Source: Xenoacremonium recifei
Lineage: Eukaryota > Ascomycota > Sordariomycetes > Hypocreales > Nectriaceae
Direction: 5' to 3'
Assembly: GCA_012184525.1 (NCBI GenBank)
Contig: WOFQ01000020.1
Coordinates: forward strand, 186,001-250,000
DNA: 64,000 nt
Part shown: positions 9,635 to 21,164 of the stretch, one piece after another
How the letters are laid out: each line of letters begins with the position of its first letter
Numbering within the stretch: the stretch's first letter is position 1
Program-made: the position numbers and the translations under genes
Notes under the pieces: generated by a model
What the model saw: only the letters and a program-made list of their open reading frames with translations
What the model was told of the DNA's origin: nothing
The model's database searches: none

Positions 9635-12336
9635 ATGCCTCCGGGTGGGGGGCTCGCTCACGGCTCGGGCGCAACAGCCGAGAAAACCGCGACAACATCG
9701 ACAACGTCTTCCACGTCCGCCTCGGTCTCGCCGGCCGGTCCCTCCAGCTGGCCGCCGAAAAAGCCGCGATCATGCGTCGTCTGCCGCTCCCGCAAGGTCC
9801 GGTGCGATAAGCAGACGCCGTGCTCCAACTGCCGCCGCGCCGGCATCGCGTGTGTGGTGCCGGCCAACGACCGTCCGCCGCGATGGGCGAGGCGGCTGGA
9901 CCGGGCTGTGCTGGATGCTGCTGCAGCTGTTCCGCAGGCTTCGGTTGAGTCCGGTTCTGGTGCCGGCGCGGGCGCGGCGAAGCAGGTCATGGAGCGGCTG
10001 CACAATCTCGAGGGCTTGGTGCGCGAGTTGAGCGGGCAGCTGGAGCAGGCTCGCTCGGCGGCAAGTCAGTCGCCGCCGCAGGATCAGCAGCCGCAGGAGA
10101 CGATCGAGGCGTCGAAGCCGATTGCGAGTCTGCAGAACAACTTTGGCCGGCTTGTGGTGCGTGACTCCAGCCAGAGCCGCTATGTCAGCAGCGGCTTTTG
10201 GTCGCGCGTCAGCGATGAGGTACGCTCTCTCCTCATCTCATCTCCTCTTCAGCTCACCCATACTAATCATCCATACTCCAGATCGATGGCCTCAAGATGG
10301 ACGCCGCGGGGCTTCCTGACGATGAGTTTGACTCCTCAGAGGACGAAGACTCGCCGGGCAAGTCGTCCTCCACGTTGGAGCTGGAACGTGCTCCGTCGCA
10401 GCGCCATGCCTTCATGTTCGGCCACAACTTGAATGCCTCAGCGCACGACCAGCGCGAGTTCCGTCCGCTGCCTTCACAGATCCCCTTCCTTCTAAACACC
10501 TTTGCGGAAAATGTCAACCTCTTTCTCCAAATTGTGCACATGCCTACCGTCACTAAGATGGTGCGCGACATGCGTGGGAGCGACATGTCGAGTCTGACGC
10601 CTGCCAACGAGGCCCTGCTCTTCTCCATCTTCTATGCTGCCATTACCTCTATGGAGGATGATGATGTAAGTGTAACTCTGAACTAAAACTACCTCTTACT
10701 GTTTCATAGCTGACTGACACTGTCCCAGGTTATGACTAACTTTGGCTCGACCAAAGCCGAACTCAACCTCCGTTACCGTCTCGGTCTCGAGCACGCCCTC
10801 GCCAATGCCGACTTCCTCAACGTCCCCGACCTCGTCCTCGTCCAGGCCTTCGCCATCTTCCTCTACCTCGTGCGCCGGCACGACAGCCCGCGCTTCGTCT
10901 GGATGATGACAGGCCTTCTCGTGCGCATGGCCCAAGCCATCGGACTACAACGCGATGGCGAGCACTTCAGCCATCTAACGCCTTACGAGATTGAGATGCG
11001 TCGTCGAGTATGGTGCGCTGTGAACATGCTCGATATCCGCGCCTCTGAAGACCAAGGCATGGAATTCACTATTGCCACAGGCAGCTACGACACTAAGCTG
11101 CCCTTGAACATCAATGATGCCGACATCAGCCCTGAGACCAAGGTCGCGCCTCCAAATCGCCAGGGCGTCACTGACGTATCTAGTGCATTGGTCTCATACG
11201 AGCTCTGCGAAACGGTCAGACAAATGATGACGCCCAAGGACGGTCCGCCAACCCTTGAACACCAAACGAAGCTCTTGGACGAAATCGTCGACAAGCTCGA
11301 CCGAGGCTATCTTGCGTGCGCCACCGGCGTCGATAACCCTATATACTGGGCTGCCTACTATTCCTGCCGCCTCGTTATCGGCAAGCTCTCGCTGCTCATC
11401 TACTTACCGACGCTCTTCGCCTCTCCTAACGAGCACTTCTCCGATGCCGTGCGTAGCAAATTGCTCGTCGCTGGTATCGAAGTCGCCGAATACAACCATC
11501 AGCTCAATGCGGAACAGGGCTTCCGCCAGTGGCGCTGGATCTTCCAGACCTACACCCACTGGTACGCCATTGTCTACCTGCTGATTGAGGTGTCGCGTCG
11601 CGAGTGGTCGCCCATCATAGAGCGCGCATGGGTTGCGCTACACAGCCAGTGGTTGATCCCCGCGAAGGCCACCGCCGAGAAGAACGCGCGCATCTGGGTA
11701 CCGCTGCGGAAACTCATGGCTCAGGCCCGACGACATCGTGAGGCGGAGTTGCAACGCATACGGGGCAATCTAGCTCTGATCGACCAACTCGAGGGGAGTG
11801 ACCATACCATCCCTGTGCCGGCCAGTTCTGGACCCTTCCCCACTGGCAAGGGAGAGGAGCTGTTTTTGCAGCATTGGCGCAGTCTCGTCACGACAGCCGC
11901 ATCGACAGGGGCATCTGCTCGGACTCCGATCCAAGACACCGGTCATCCGCAGCGAGAAGCCGAGTCGCCGGATCAGAACCTCCCTTCAAGCCAAGCATAC
12001 CCACAGCACCACCAACAAAACGCTTTTAGTAACAGTAACTCTGCGAGCTTCAACCCTACTCCATATCAGAGCGGAAGCAATCCCTTCCCAACGACTACGT
12101 CGCCGTATTCGGACCCCCTGGCCCCGGTGTCGGCGCCGAGCGTTGAGGTCCCTACGGACTGGTCAGGGGCGCAATCCATCGGTCCTGGCTTCACGCCTTG
12201 GCTGTGGCCGGATCAAGGAGATGCGTCGTTTGATATGTTTGGTGGCATGGATGTCAATATGGATCTGAACGTGGAGGGGATGGATTGGAACACGTGGCTT
12301 GCATCTGCTCAAAGTACAGACTTGGATATGAAATAG
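9635..12336 (+). CDS. Zn2Cys6 transcription factor with fungal-specific MHR domain
   Basis: join(9635..10219, 10282..10665, 10729..12336), both introns phase 0, 858 residues. The N-terminus is Ser/Thr/Ala-rich, then the binuclear zinc cluster CVVCRSRKVRCDK...CSNCRRAGIAC (residues about 48-75, C-x2-C-x6-C-x6-C-x2-C-x6-C). A heptad-like linker (RLHNLEGLVRELSGQLEQA) suggests dimerisation. The fungal-specific middle homology region spans exons 2-3 (RLGLEHALANADFL, MMTGLLVRMAQAIGLQRD, RRRVWCAVNMLDIRASEDQG). The C-terminus is Gln/Pro/Ser-rich and ends in an acidic, tryptophan-containing tail, a likely activation region. Nuclear DNA-binding regulator. Its neighbours (an MFS transporter 0.6 kb downstream, then an alcohol dehydrogenase) are plausible targets. 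Confidence 0.9.
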
Positions 12337-12946
12337 TTCCGCCCACAACTGTCTGCTGTTTTTACTTGCGATATATGATGAGGGTTTGCATACGATTCTA
12401 CATCTGGTTAGGGGTTCATTTGGAGGAGTCAGTTGAAAGATACCCACGCAACTCGAGAATCTAGAGAGCAATCATTCTAGGAATACTCATGATTCTTGCT
12501 TCGCTTCCACGTCACCTTAATCTCATAACAAGAAGTTGGAGTTGTTTTCCCAAAAAAACGCTTGGCTTACGTCTATCCGCCCTCTCCGGTGAGTTGGGTC
12601 TAAGGTAGTCAGACTTCGGTTGCAAGCATCCAAAGGCGCTAGCTGGGAGGCTCTGGAGAGGCCGATTTCCTATTACGGCAAATTTGTATCGAGTGTCAAT
12701 CAAGACAAGTCTCTGAATAACGTTGTTTCATCATGGACATGATTTTGAGGTTGAATATGACCGTTTCTTAGGCCATTAGGTGTCAATTTCAGATATGGAT
12801 AGCTCCAAGGTGTCCACGGCCTCACGGATTGAGACCTCGAATCTCTACGGAGACATAGAATAGTCAAACTGTCCTATACTACTACATACTTGAAATTACA
12901 GACATTAACATATACTGATATGGCTTCATTTTCTTCGCGTGAGACA
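12337..12946. other. Convergent 3' spacer
   Basis: Between the convergent regulator and MFS genes; no feature recognised. Confidence 0.45.
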
Positions 12947-14639
12947 TTAATCTCGACTCCAGCCCGGCTCTCCGCTCTTCTCCCGAATTCTCTTGCCTCG
13001 CCACATCAGAACACCGATGGTGAAGGGGAAGAAAAAGGCAGTCAGCGCCGCAAAGAGACCAAAGGGAGCAGTGGTCCCAAGGTCTTTGATCATGGGCTGG
13101 ACAAAGAACGGGGCCGTGTAGGACATGAGGTTTCGGCAGATGTTGAAGACGAGGTTGGCCTCCGCACCCTGGCGAGGGTAGCATTCGAGGAGGTAGGTTT
13201 GCCTGTGTAGACCTGATTAGTATCTTTTAAATATTTACTCAAGCATGAGTGACTTACAAGACTGTGGTCCCAATCTCGATACCGAAGATGTAGATCGCTT
13301 GGCCGATCAAGGGTGTAATCCATTTATCCCCAAACTCAATCGATGCTCCAAACATAATAAGTCCGCCTGGAACGGCCACCAAGGCAGGCCAGATAGCATG
13401 TAGACGCATCTCAGGACGCCACTCCTTGCCATCCCTGAGCGCCTTCTTCGCGATGTAATCGATGGATGGACCAGCCCAAGCCTCCCCAATCAACGCTCCA
13501 ATGAGACCCGAGAACGCCGACAACCCAACATCGAGGGCAGAGAAACCATAGTCTGGCTCAAAGATGAGGGGAATCTCAGCCGTGATACCAACGTGCAGCA
13601 TGTACGCAATACCGAACCAGAAACTCGCAAGAAGCACAGCCGGGAAGGTGAACATGACGAACGGCCGCGTGGCGATGTAGAAGAACGAGTGCTGCTTCTC
13701 GGCAGAACGCTTGGGGATGTGGATGCCGTAGCGAGACCAGAGGGTGGGTGTCTTGTCATCGGTGCCAACAAAGTCAGTCGCATTAGGATTGTCGCGGATG
13801 TAGATCGTCTCGGGGAGGAAGAAGACCTGGAGGATGAGGCCGGCACCCATCATGATCAGGGGGATCCATTGCGAGGCACGCCAGCCTAGGCTAGGGTTCT
13901 GCATGATGGCGCCGCCGACGATGCCACCAAGGAATGGTGAGACGACGATGGCGAGCGTCGAGATACCGATCTTCTTTCCCTTTTCGTGGCGGAAGAACTG
14001 TAAGGCGGTGAGTTAGTTGTCGTGAGAAGACAGGATAGTGTCGAGGGGACTCACGATATCACCAATTGACGCCGGACCGAGAGTCCAGAACGCTGAGCCT
14101 CCAGCTCCAAGAATAATCCTGCCCGCCATACAGGTCCCGTAGTTATTCGCAGTAAATGCAATTGCCGCGCCCACCATCGCAATAATGTTGCTCATCAACA
14201 ACACCGGGCGCCGGCCAATGAAGTGACTCAGAGGACTCCAAAACCACGGCGCAACACCATAAAGAGCAACTGGTGTGCTTCCCAGATACACAGCGACGCT
14301 CTTCGGCACGTCAAATGCCTTCGCCAGCAGGAGTGTGCCAGGCACAAGACTCGTCACGGCCATGTAGCAGATGAGCGCCAGGTAGGAAATGGTGAACATG
14401 GCGGCATGCTTGCGGAACCAACTCCAGTTGAGAGGATCGTGGGGGTCGTCGGACGGCTGCGGCATGAGAACGATGCCATCGCGCGTCTTGAGGTCGGCAA
14501 ACTCATTCTGCTCGACTTTTTCGCTCATGGCTGTAGGACTGGTCAGCGAGGATTCCGGGTGGTCTTGCAACGCCGACGTACAGGGCGCCTCTTGATCGAC
14601 TTTGGTGGCCATCGTGATAAGCTGCTCGTTATCCCCCAC
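12947..14639 (-). CDS. MFS transporter, DHA1 multidrug-type
   Basis: complement(join(12947..13202, 13258..13997, 14055..14639)), 526 residues. Introns of 57 and 55 nt; the second splits codon 442 after two bases and restores VLQTYLLECYPRQG. The cytosolic N-terminus (about 80 residues) leads into DPLNWSWFRKH, a signature of fungal DHA1 proteins, then 12 predicted helices. Loop 2-3 carries the MFS motif variant HFIGRRPVL, helix 5 has GAGGSAFWTLGPASIGDIF, and the long central loop contains DETKTPTLW-like sequence before helix 7. The second half ends GEPGWSRD. Such plasma-membrane drug:H+ antiporters export small toxic compounds. The gene is divergent from the alcohol dehydrogenase, suggesting joint control. 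The start could also be Met-10 at 14612. Confidence 0.88.
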
Positions 14640-15626
14640 GGGGTCTGCGAAAGTCTGGGGACGAAAGTTCTTCTCGCGCGGTCTCCTACGAAGCAGAAAC
14701 CCGCGGCGGATCCCACCCCATCTTTATAAAGTGATGCCATCGCTAAACCCCCAGGCTGCGAACGCGTCCGTCCAGGGTTCCATCGCAGGCTGTCCATCTG
14801 ATCCCAAGGCCACGATCCCTGGCGCACAGTCGGGAATAAAGGCTGGCGCGGGTGTTTGGATCCTACCACTCCACAGACCCAGTTGCTTGGGTCGTGAGGA
14901 ACCTATCTTGAGCCTGGGGATTGCGGGGATTGGGGCATGGAGCGTGGCAGTGGGAAGCATGCACCCGTGCCGGAGTCCGGAGAGGCGCGTATGTGAGCCA
15001 AGGGCAGGGTTCGTGGCCGGGGAGTGTTGGTTGGAATGGTGATGGGTGTTTCTGGAGCCAACGGGAGGAGATAATCTGAGGCTGTTGGAGGGCGAGTTGT
15101 GGAGAGGAAGTCGTCATAGCAGGGTGTTCTGATGTCGATCTTGCTGAAAAATTAATGAGAGGGTGTTCGTGTAAGTCGCATATGCAAAATCACATATTCA
15201 TCTACCAGACATGGGTGCGAGGTCTTGTCTGGCATAGTTGCAGGTGAAACATACATGTAGGCAGCTTATCCCGTGTAACTTCGTGGCCTATTTCTCTCTA
15301 TTCTTCTGTAAGATAGATGTGCAGTTGTTCCGGTGGACACCGACCTGCGGACTACACCTCGCCGACGACCAGGATCCGGTGGAAGCTGGGACCGGGGATA
15401 TAAGCCACGAAATCCGGGGAAATAGGCTGTCCCATCGCCATCGGATGTCTGCACACGATCTTCAACGCCGCCATCCAAGATCAGGCAAAGAAGCAGACTA
15501 ACATTTGAGTTATATATCCGAGCTGACAGACGCCAACTGGGGAGCTGAAGTTGGCCAGCGAATAGAAATGCCAACGCCTCCCCTATTCGGTATACGCACC
15601 AGGCCATAGCGGTACCCTCGATCACC
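14640..15626. promoter_or_regulatory. Bidirectional promoter between MFS transporter and alcohol dehydrogenase
   Basis: A 987-bp region between two divergent starts. A TATAAAG box on the minus strand at 14722-14728 lies about 83 bp before the MFS start, a normal fungal distance. On the plus side a TATATAT stretch near 15509 precedes the dehydrogenase ATG at 15627. No gene seen inside. Confidence 0.45.
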
Positions 15627-16685
15627 ATGACCGTTCCAGTCTCCATCCCCAAGACATCCCTGGCTGCTGTCCAGGAGCTCGGCTCGGACGCTATCACTAT
15701 CCGCGAGCGTCCTACCCCCGTTCCCTCTAGCACGCAAGTCCTTGTCAAAGTGCACTGCAGCGGTGTCTGCGCGACAGACTTGCATCTCTCACGTCGCAAT
15801 CTCCCGTATTTACAGCCCACCGTCACGGTTGGTGGCCATGAGGGCACCGGTGTGATTGCTTCGCTGGGGCCAGATGTGGACGCGCAGAAATGGCACATTG
15901 GAGATCGCGTAGCTGTGCGGTGGGTGCATAAGGTGTGTCAAGAGTGCGAGGTTTGCACGACTGGCTTTGAGAATTTGTGTCAGAAGCGGAAGTTGGCTGG
16001 TAAGGATGTCGAGGGCACATTTGCGGAATATGCCATCGCGGACTCTTCATATATGGTTCGCCTTCCCGCAGATGTTGGCGACGCCGAAGCAGCGCCAATT
16101 CTTTGCGCCGGTGTGACGGTTTATAAAGCACTGAAAATCGCCGCCCTGAAGAAAGGTTCGTGGGTTGCCATTGCCGGTGCGGGTGGCGGTCTCGGACACC
16201 TGGCGATCCAGTATGCGAAAGCCATGGGTTTACATGTCGTGGCCATCGACGCGAAGAAGCGCGATCTGTGCACCAGCCTCGGCGCAGATGTGTACATCGA
16301 CGTCCTCGAAACAAAAGACTGCGCAGGGGATGTCATCGCCGCAACCTCAGGAGGCGCCCACGGAGCTCTCATCTGCGCATCAGCCGCACAGGCCTATGCC
16401 GATGCCGTCAAGTTTCTGCGACGGACAGGCACGCTGGTATGCATTGGTTTGCCCCCAAAGCCGTCGCCGATCCCCGTGTTGCCGGAGGATTTCGTGGCGC
16501 GGGGGATTCGGATCATGGGCACGTCGACGGGGGATCGGCAGGACACGATCGAGGCGTTGGAGTATGTGGCGAAGGGGCAGGTGAAAACGAAGATCATTGA
16601 GAAGACGCTGCAGGATGTACCGGCGGCATTAAACGAGATTGAGAATGGTACGCTGCTGGGCAAGACGGTGATACGGATGGCGTAG
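15627..16685 (+). CDS. Zinc-dependent alcohol dehydrogenase (medium-chain, class I-like)
   Basis: Single exon, 352 residues, the usual length of tetrameric fungal/bacterial ADHs. Catalytic zinc ligands: C48 (SGVCATD), H71 with E72 (GGHEGTG) and C160 (PILCAG). Structural zinc cysteines C104, C107, C110 and C118 (CQECEVCTTGFENLC) are all present. Rossmann motif GAGGGLG at 184-190 and IDAKKRD as the coenzyme-specificity strand indicate NAD. Expected reaction: reversible oxidation of a primary or allylic alcohol to an aldehyde in the cytosol. All key residues are intact. Pairing with a divergent exporter and a nearby regulator suggests aldehyde/alcohol detoxification rather than fermentation; this is inferred. 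Confidence 0.9.
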   Translation: MTVPVSIPKTSLAAVQELGSDAITIRERPTPVPSSTQVLVKVHCSGVCATDLHLSRRNLPYLQPTVTVGGHEGTGVIASLGPDVDAQKWHIGDRVAVRWVHKVCQECEVCTTGFENLCQKRKLAGKDVEGTFAEYAIADSSYMVRLPADVGDAEAAPILCAGVTVYKALKIAALKKGSWVAIAGAGGGLGHLAIQYAKAMGLHVVAIDAKKRDLCTSLGADVYIDVLETKDCAGDVIAATSGGAHGALICASAAQAYADAVKFLRRTGTLVCIGLPPKPSPIPVLPEDFVARGIRIMGTSTGDRQDTIEALEYVAKGQVKTKIIEKTLQDVPAALNEIENGTLLGKTVIRMA

Positions 16686-17517
16686 ATTTGGGATTCTCTA
16701 GTTGCAGGAACCGAGTATGGATGGACAACATTGGGAGGTCGGTGGATCTACCAGCTTCAATGCTTTTCTACGGAGTAGAGGCATAGAATTAACTGCCAAA
16801 GATCTACAAGGTTAAGGACACACTGAGCGAAGCTCGGAAGGCTGTGTAGTTGAATAAGAGGTTGGAAGACCCTAGGCTAGAACAGTTCTTCTCTACCACC
16901 ACTATTTTATGATGAAGTATGAATTTCCATTGCTAAGATACATTTCGATGATATGAATGCTGGTTAGAAGATGTCTCTTTCGGTCAAATCAAAACCTGTT
17001 CTTCTCTAGACCTTGCCTGAGCATAGGATAGGGCGGTTATGATACCGGAGAACACAACAACAAGGACTATCCTTTATTAAAGTGCAATCAAATTTAAGTT
17101 CCCACTCTGCGATAAACACGATTTTAAAATAGCGTTTATTTTTTGGGGAGCAATATTGCTTAAACGATAAAAGTGATGTTGCCAGCAGTACCAATTGATA
17201 ACTCGGATTGGGATCCAACCAGTTTGACAGCTGACAAAGCTCTGAACAAGCGATTCAAGGAACCTCTTTTGATTGATTGGGACACTAGAAATTTGGTTCA
17301 AGTGTTCCCACGAGAATTATAATATTTGACACCCATCAAGACTGAGAGCTGGGGTATCAGGTGACTGAGCACGTGATATCTGTGACGCGGTTAATCACCG
17401 GAGTAAATCCGATCTCGCGCGCCTAGGCAACTTTTCTTTCAAGACACGATATCTCAGCCACGACACGCTCACTCATCCACACCAAGATCGACTCATCCGA
17501 ACCCACGAACCCTCAGG
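16686..17517. other. Intergenic region before the Sm F gene
   Basis: AT-rich 3' flank, then a short promoter with ACACTCACTCATCC-like leader sequence before 17518. No gene seen. Confidence 0.45.
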
Positions 17518-17836
17518 ATGAGCTTCGTTCCCGTCAACCCGCGGCCAATGCTGCAAGACCTGGTCAACAGGCAAATTTCCGTCCGCCTTAAATGGGGCGA
17601 GACCGAGTACCGGGGCCTTCTCGTTTCTGTCGACAGCTACATGAACCTGCAGCTCGCCAACACCGAGGAGTACGTCAACAACGAGTCAACGGGCAGCCTA
17701 GGCCAAGTTCTCATCCGGTAAGTCTTTTCTTAGTCTGATTCTGACGCGTTGAGGACGTAGCTAACGCGGTGGTAGATGTAACAATGTGCTATGGGTGAGA
17801 GGTGTCGATGGTGATGATTCTAAGATGGAAGACTGA
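17518..17836 (+). CDS. SMX3: Small nuclear ribonucleoprotein Sm F
   Basis: join(17518..17717, 17776..17836), 86 residues. The intron (58 nt) splits an Arg codon: LIR then CNNVLWVRG. The Sm1 motif is complete (VRLKWGETEYRGLLVSVDSYMNLQLANTEE) and the Sm2 motif is split by the intron (GQVLIRCNNVLWVRG); the IRCNNV wording, with N in place of the usual G, is characteristic of Sm F. It is one of seven Sm proteins that form the ring on U1, U2, U4 and U5 snRNAs and is essential for splicing. It starts MSFVPVNPRPMLQDL, the usual F-type N-terminus, and ends in an acidic tail (DDSKMED). Housekeeping gene, expected single copy. Confidence 0.95.
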
Positions 17837-18349
17837 GGAGGGCGAGAAACGTGATTTTGACGGCATGGAAAATGAACTACGTGCACTTTGGCTGGCCGAC
17901 GATTTTGCTCCGGTTGAGCTCTTCGGCACTTGCAAGTTGAAACTTTTCTCGACTGCGAGCTCCTTGACTGTGAGGTATCTTGTGGAGGCTTTCTGGGCTG
18001 GTGTTCTGGATTGTAAGGCTATCAAGAGAATCTAGATGAGGCATCGGTATTCTTCGGACCTCGAATAATCGACATGGCGTTGTCCCCATCGCCTCACCAC
18101 ATCCGCTGTTGTCAAACTGGCCTCCCGAGACATTGCAATGAATTTTGAAAGATTATCGTCATTGGGTCGGAGAATTCCTCCACAGCCTCAATCTTTGAAT
18201 TTCAAAATTGTGCTTTTGCGAAGTTGTTGAACGGCACCTAGACATTCAGATTCGTTTTCTCACGGCGAAGTATCAGTTTCGCTAAACATAATTCTTGAAT
18301 TCCCTCCATCAATCTCGTGGTTTAACCCTAGTTGTCGGTAAGAAGAATA
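17837..18349. other. Convergent 3' spacer
   Basis: Between Sm F and the F-box-like gene. No supported gene. Confidence 0.45.
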
Positions 18350-19777
18350 CTACAGGTGATTTAAAGTCCCCCAAAAATTCGCCTCTGGGAAACTTGGGAA
18401 GTTTGGCACTATATTGGGATGGTCATTCAACTCCAGACAAGGAGCACCATACTCTCGTACAACCCGCTTCGCTTCTTCCATCGGAAGCCTAACGCCCTTC
18501 AGTAGATCCTCAGCACTTTCGATGTCGCGCCCAAATTGATGGTACAGTTCAAACGGGTTAATGTTCCTCGCAGCGATAAGCCGGTCTTGGATCTGGTTGA
18601 TGCGGTTGGTATCCCAGAAGACCCAGCCCAGTTTGCGCATGGCCGAGTATTTGTAGACCGAGTGTCCGAATCCTCGGTAGACCAACCAGTGCGGCGCGTT
18701 TTTGTACACTAAGAAGCCGAGGTTACTGTAATCAGGGTTGTCGGCAACCATGATATCGAAGTCCGTGGTTGGTGGCTCAACCTGGTCTATTGGTGGTGCC
18801 GACATACAATTCAGTGCCTCCGCTAAGAAAACCCGAGCTGATCTGCAGTGTTTCCAGAGCATCATAGCATGCTCACTTTCATCCGCCTGCATGAGCTGTC
18901 GCATGAGATCCAAGCCGAACGAGGTCATGCCGTTGATGTAGTGCGGAGACTGCACTCTCCAGACGTAAGAGAACATGCTCAGCTGATTCTCGATCAGGTC
19001 TTGGAAAGGTATGAGTGTTGTCGGTTGCCCTGGACGCGGGGCTATGCGAGATGCTTCTTTTTCGGTCATTGGCACGACCATGCCAGGGGTATTCCTCACA
19101 TCTTCGACAAGCCTCCCTTCGAGATCGTCAAAGACCTTGCATATATACTGAGCAAGGTATTCCTGGACGCAACACAGCTCCTCCAACTGAAACGGTGGTA
19201 AGTGCGCCAGGAAAAGATTGTATTGCATTTGGGCTGTGTCGTAATAAGGAGGCTCAGGACGCCACGGGAAGGCCTGGCAGTAGAGACTGTATTGCAGGAA
19301 AGCTCTCTGCAACCTGGCTTTCTCCGTTATGGAAAACGGCATGGCTACTCTTGGGATTGTCCTCCCTTGCTCCATGGCCAATTGTAGGGCATAGGCATCA
19401 ACAATGCGGAGCCTAGCATTGGACATTGCATCTGTAAAGTATCTGTCGATGAAAAATTCCAGACGGTTGTACAGTCGACAAAGGCTCACGACTTCGTCCT
19501 TTGTTTCCGGTGCCGTGAGACCGTACGAGGGGTCGAAGTACTTGTTGAGAAAGTTGGGAATTTTGCCCGCAACCTTTGGAACTCGCAGCAGAGCAACGGC
19601 ACGATAGAGATTGTGAGCAGGAAACAATGGCTTTAGAATATTCGACAGAATGTGAACCGGCCTCTGATTGAAGACCCGGAGACAGGTAGGAGACGCAGAG
19701 ATCAGGCGGTAGAGTTCCACCGGCGTTTCAAGGTTCTTGAGGATAAGGAAAATGACGTCGGGGGCGGCGCTCTCCAT
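18350..19777 (-). CDS. F-box-like fungal protein (paralogue of 22464-23984)
   Basis: Single exon; start taken at the Met opening the domain (MESAAPDVIFLILKNL), giving 475 residues. The frame is open upstream to 20101, but that extension is low-complexity and promoter-like. The first 45 residues (PDVIFLILKNLETPVELYRLISASPTCLRVF) follow the F-box pattern of a proline-led helix followed by an L-x3-S-P helix, so a Skp1/SCF role is possible. The rest is helical without a recognised substrate domain. Blocks LQRAFLQYSLYCQAFPW, GLDLMRQLMQADE and LGWVFWDTNRI recur in altered form in the gene at 22464-23984. No catalytic motif. Function unknown. Confidence 0.7.
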   Translation of the reverse strand: MESAAPDVIFLILKNLETPVELYRLISASPTCLRVFNQRPVHILSNILKPLFPAHNLYRAVALLRVPKVAGKIPNFLNKYFDPSYGLTAPETKDEVVSLCRLYNRLEFFIDRYFTDAMSNARLRIVDAYALQLAMEQGRTIPRVAMPFSITEKARLQRAFLQYSLYCQAFPWRPEPPYYDTAQMQYNLFLAHLPPFQLEELCCVQEYLAQYICKVFDDLEGRLVEDVRNTPGMVVPMTEKEASRIAPRPGQPTTLIPFQDLIENQLSMFSYVWRVQSPHYINGMTSFGLDLMRQLMQADESEHAMMLWKHCRSARVFLAEALNCMSAPPIDQVEPPTTDFDIMVADNPDYSNLGFLVYKNAPHWLVYRGFGHSVYKYSAMRKLGWVFWDTNRINQIQDRLIAARNINPFELYHQFGRDIESAEDLLKGVRLPMEEAKRVVREYGAPCLELNDHPNIVPNFPSFPEANFWGTLNHL

Positions 19778-20222
19778 TGTCACAAGCGAAGAGGTAGCAA
19801 ACCAGGGTATATTTGAAAGCGTTGACGGGACCGGACGCTGTATAGACTGGATAGAGTCGGAGGAGGCTAGGTAACAGAGCAGAGGAAACGCAGCGATAGT
19901 GCACACAGCAGCGCGACGGAAAACGGCGGCGTGTCGGCGACAAAGGCGACCTTGCGTGGTTTGTGTTTGAGTCAGGCTGAGTTCGGGTTGGGCGTTAGGA
20001 TTTCTATCAGAAGAGGGGGAATGCATGTCACATGACGGCCAGGGTGTTGTGATATGTGCAAAAGCAAGCAAGGTTCTTGGCCAATGGCTGACAGTGTTCA
20101 ATGAGGTGCAAACAAGGGTCAGGAAGTGCTCAGGCGCAGACCCTGTTCAGGAGGCCCCCAGCTGGGAATTTCAAAACAGCCTGCAGTGGTACGGTACATG
20201 CTATGTTATCACATCCGCTTGT
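19778..20222. other. Spacer / promoter of the F-box-like gene
   Basis: Upstream of the F-box-like gene at 19777 and 3' of the SDR gene. The open minus-strand frame through part of it gives low-complexity peptide and is not supported. Confidence 0.4.
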
Positions 20223-21164
20223 TTAGAACACGATTGCGCCGCCATCCACCACAATGTCCGTCCCGTTGATGTAGGTGCCGGCGCTGCTGGCGAGCAACAC
20301 AACCGTGCCCGTCAGCTCTGACGGATGTCCCATTCGTCCGGTGGGATTGCGATCGGCCCAGATCTTGCGATGTCCCGCGATGCCATCCCCCTCATTGAGG
20401 ATCGTGTCCATGTACCCCGGACTTATGGTGTTTGTCCGGATCCCGTACCGCGCCCACTCCGCAGCGAGACAGCTCTTCAGCATTAACAGGGCGGCCTTGC
20501 TGACGTTGTAGGCCGCCTGGGGCTGGGGGAAGTTCACGCGATGCGCGGAGATTGACGCAATGAACGTGATGGAGCCACCCGTTCCCTGCTTGACCATCTG
20601 TCGCGCTGCTGCTTGCGCGCAGATGAACGATCCTGTGGTGTTGATTTCCATGATTCGGCGCCATTGCGAGATGGGCATTTCGAGACTTTCGATGCAGCCG
20701 ACGACGCCGACAAAGCAGATGAGAATGTCCATTGATCCGAGGGCCTTGACCGTCTCTTCCATGGCTGCAGCGACCGCGACTTCGTTGGTCACATCCACCT
20801 TGGCTGCTTCAATCTTGGCCTTTGGGAATCTGTTTCGCAGCTCGGAAATCTCCTTCTCCGCGTTGGCGGGCTCGACGTCGAGAATCATCAAACCCTCTAG
20901 GCCATGCTCCAACAGGGCATTACAGCAGGTGAGCCCTAGGGTTCCAGCGCCGCCAGTGACAACGGCATTCCCTCGAACCTCGTATCTCTTCTGGGCGGCG
21001 ACCGCTGTTGGTTCCCGAATGCCCTTGGGCGGAGGCGTCATCGAGGTTGCACTTCCATCACTCAGAATCATTGACGGCACGACCCGAGCTGTTAGGGCGT
21101 CGCGGCCGGGAAGTTCAGCGGAGGGCGGCATTCTGGCGGTGCTGAAGCTCAACGCGCGGTTCAA
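20223..21164 (-). CDS. Short-chain dehydrogenase/reductase, polyol-dehydrogenase-like
   Basis: Single exon, 313 residues. The classical SDR fold begins near residue 67: cofactor loop VTGGAGTLG, acidic residue after strand 2 (ILDVEP, favouring NAD), D of KVDVTNE, catalytic Ser in FIASISAHR, then YNVSK as Y-x3-K, ISPGYMDT, and the C-terminal GTDIVVDGGA. An N-terminal extension of about 65 residues starts MNRALSFSTARMPP (basic, Ser/Ala-rich), which could be a mitochondrial presequence; alternatively translation begins at a later Met (residue 12 or 32). The closest wording is that of fungal arabinitol/xylulose-type reductases, but the substrate cannot be fixed. It is divergent from the kinase gene, with 293 bp between the starts. 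Confidence 0.82.
   Translation of the reverse strand: MNRALSFSTARMPPSAELPGRDALTARVVPSMILSDGSATSMTPPPKGIREPTAVAAQKRYEVRGNAVVTGGAGTLGLTCCNALLEHGLEGLMILDVEPANAEKEISELRNRFPKAKIEAAKVDVTNEVAVAAAMEETVKALGSMDILICFVGVVGCIESLEMPISQWRRIMEINTTGSFICAQAAARQMVKQGTGGSITFIASISAHRVNFPQPQAAYNVSKAALLMLKSCLAAEWARYGIRTNTISPGYMDTILNEGDGIAGHRKIWADRNPTGRMGHPSELTGTVVLLASSAGTYINGTDIVVDGGAIVF

Noticed and set aside
18350..20101. Longer form of the F-box-like protein starting at 20101
   Set aside because: The extra 108 residues are low-complexity and read like promoter/leader; the domain begins at the Met at 19777.
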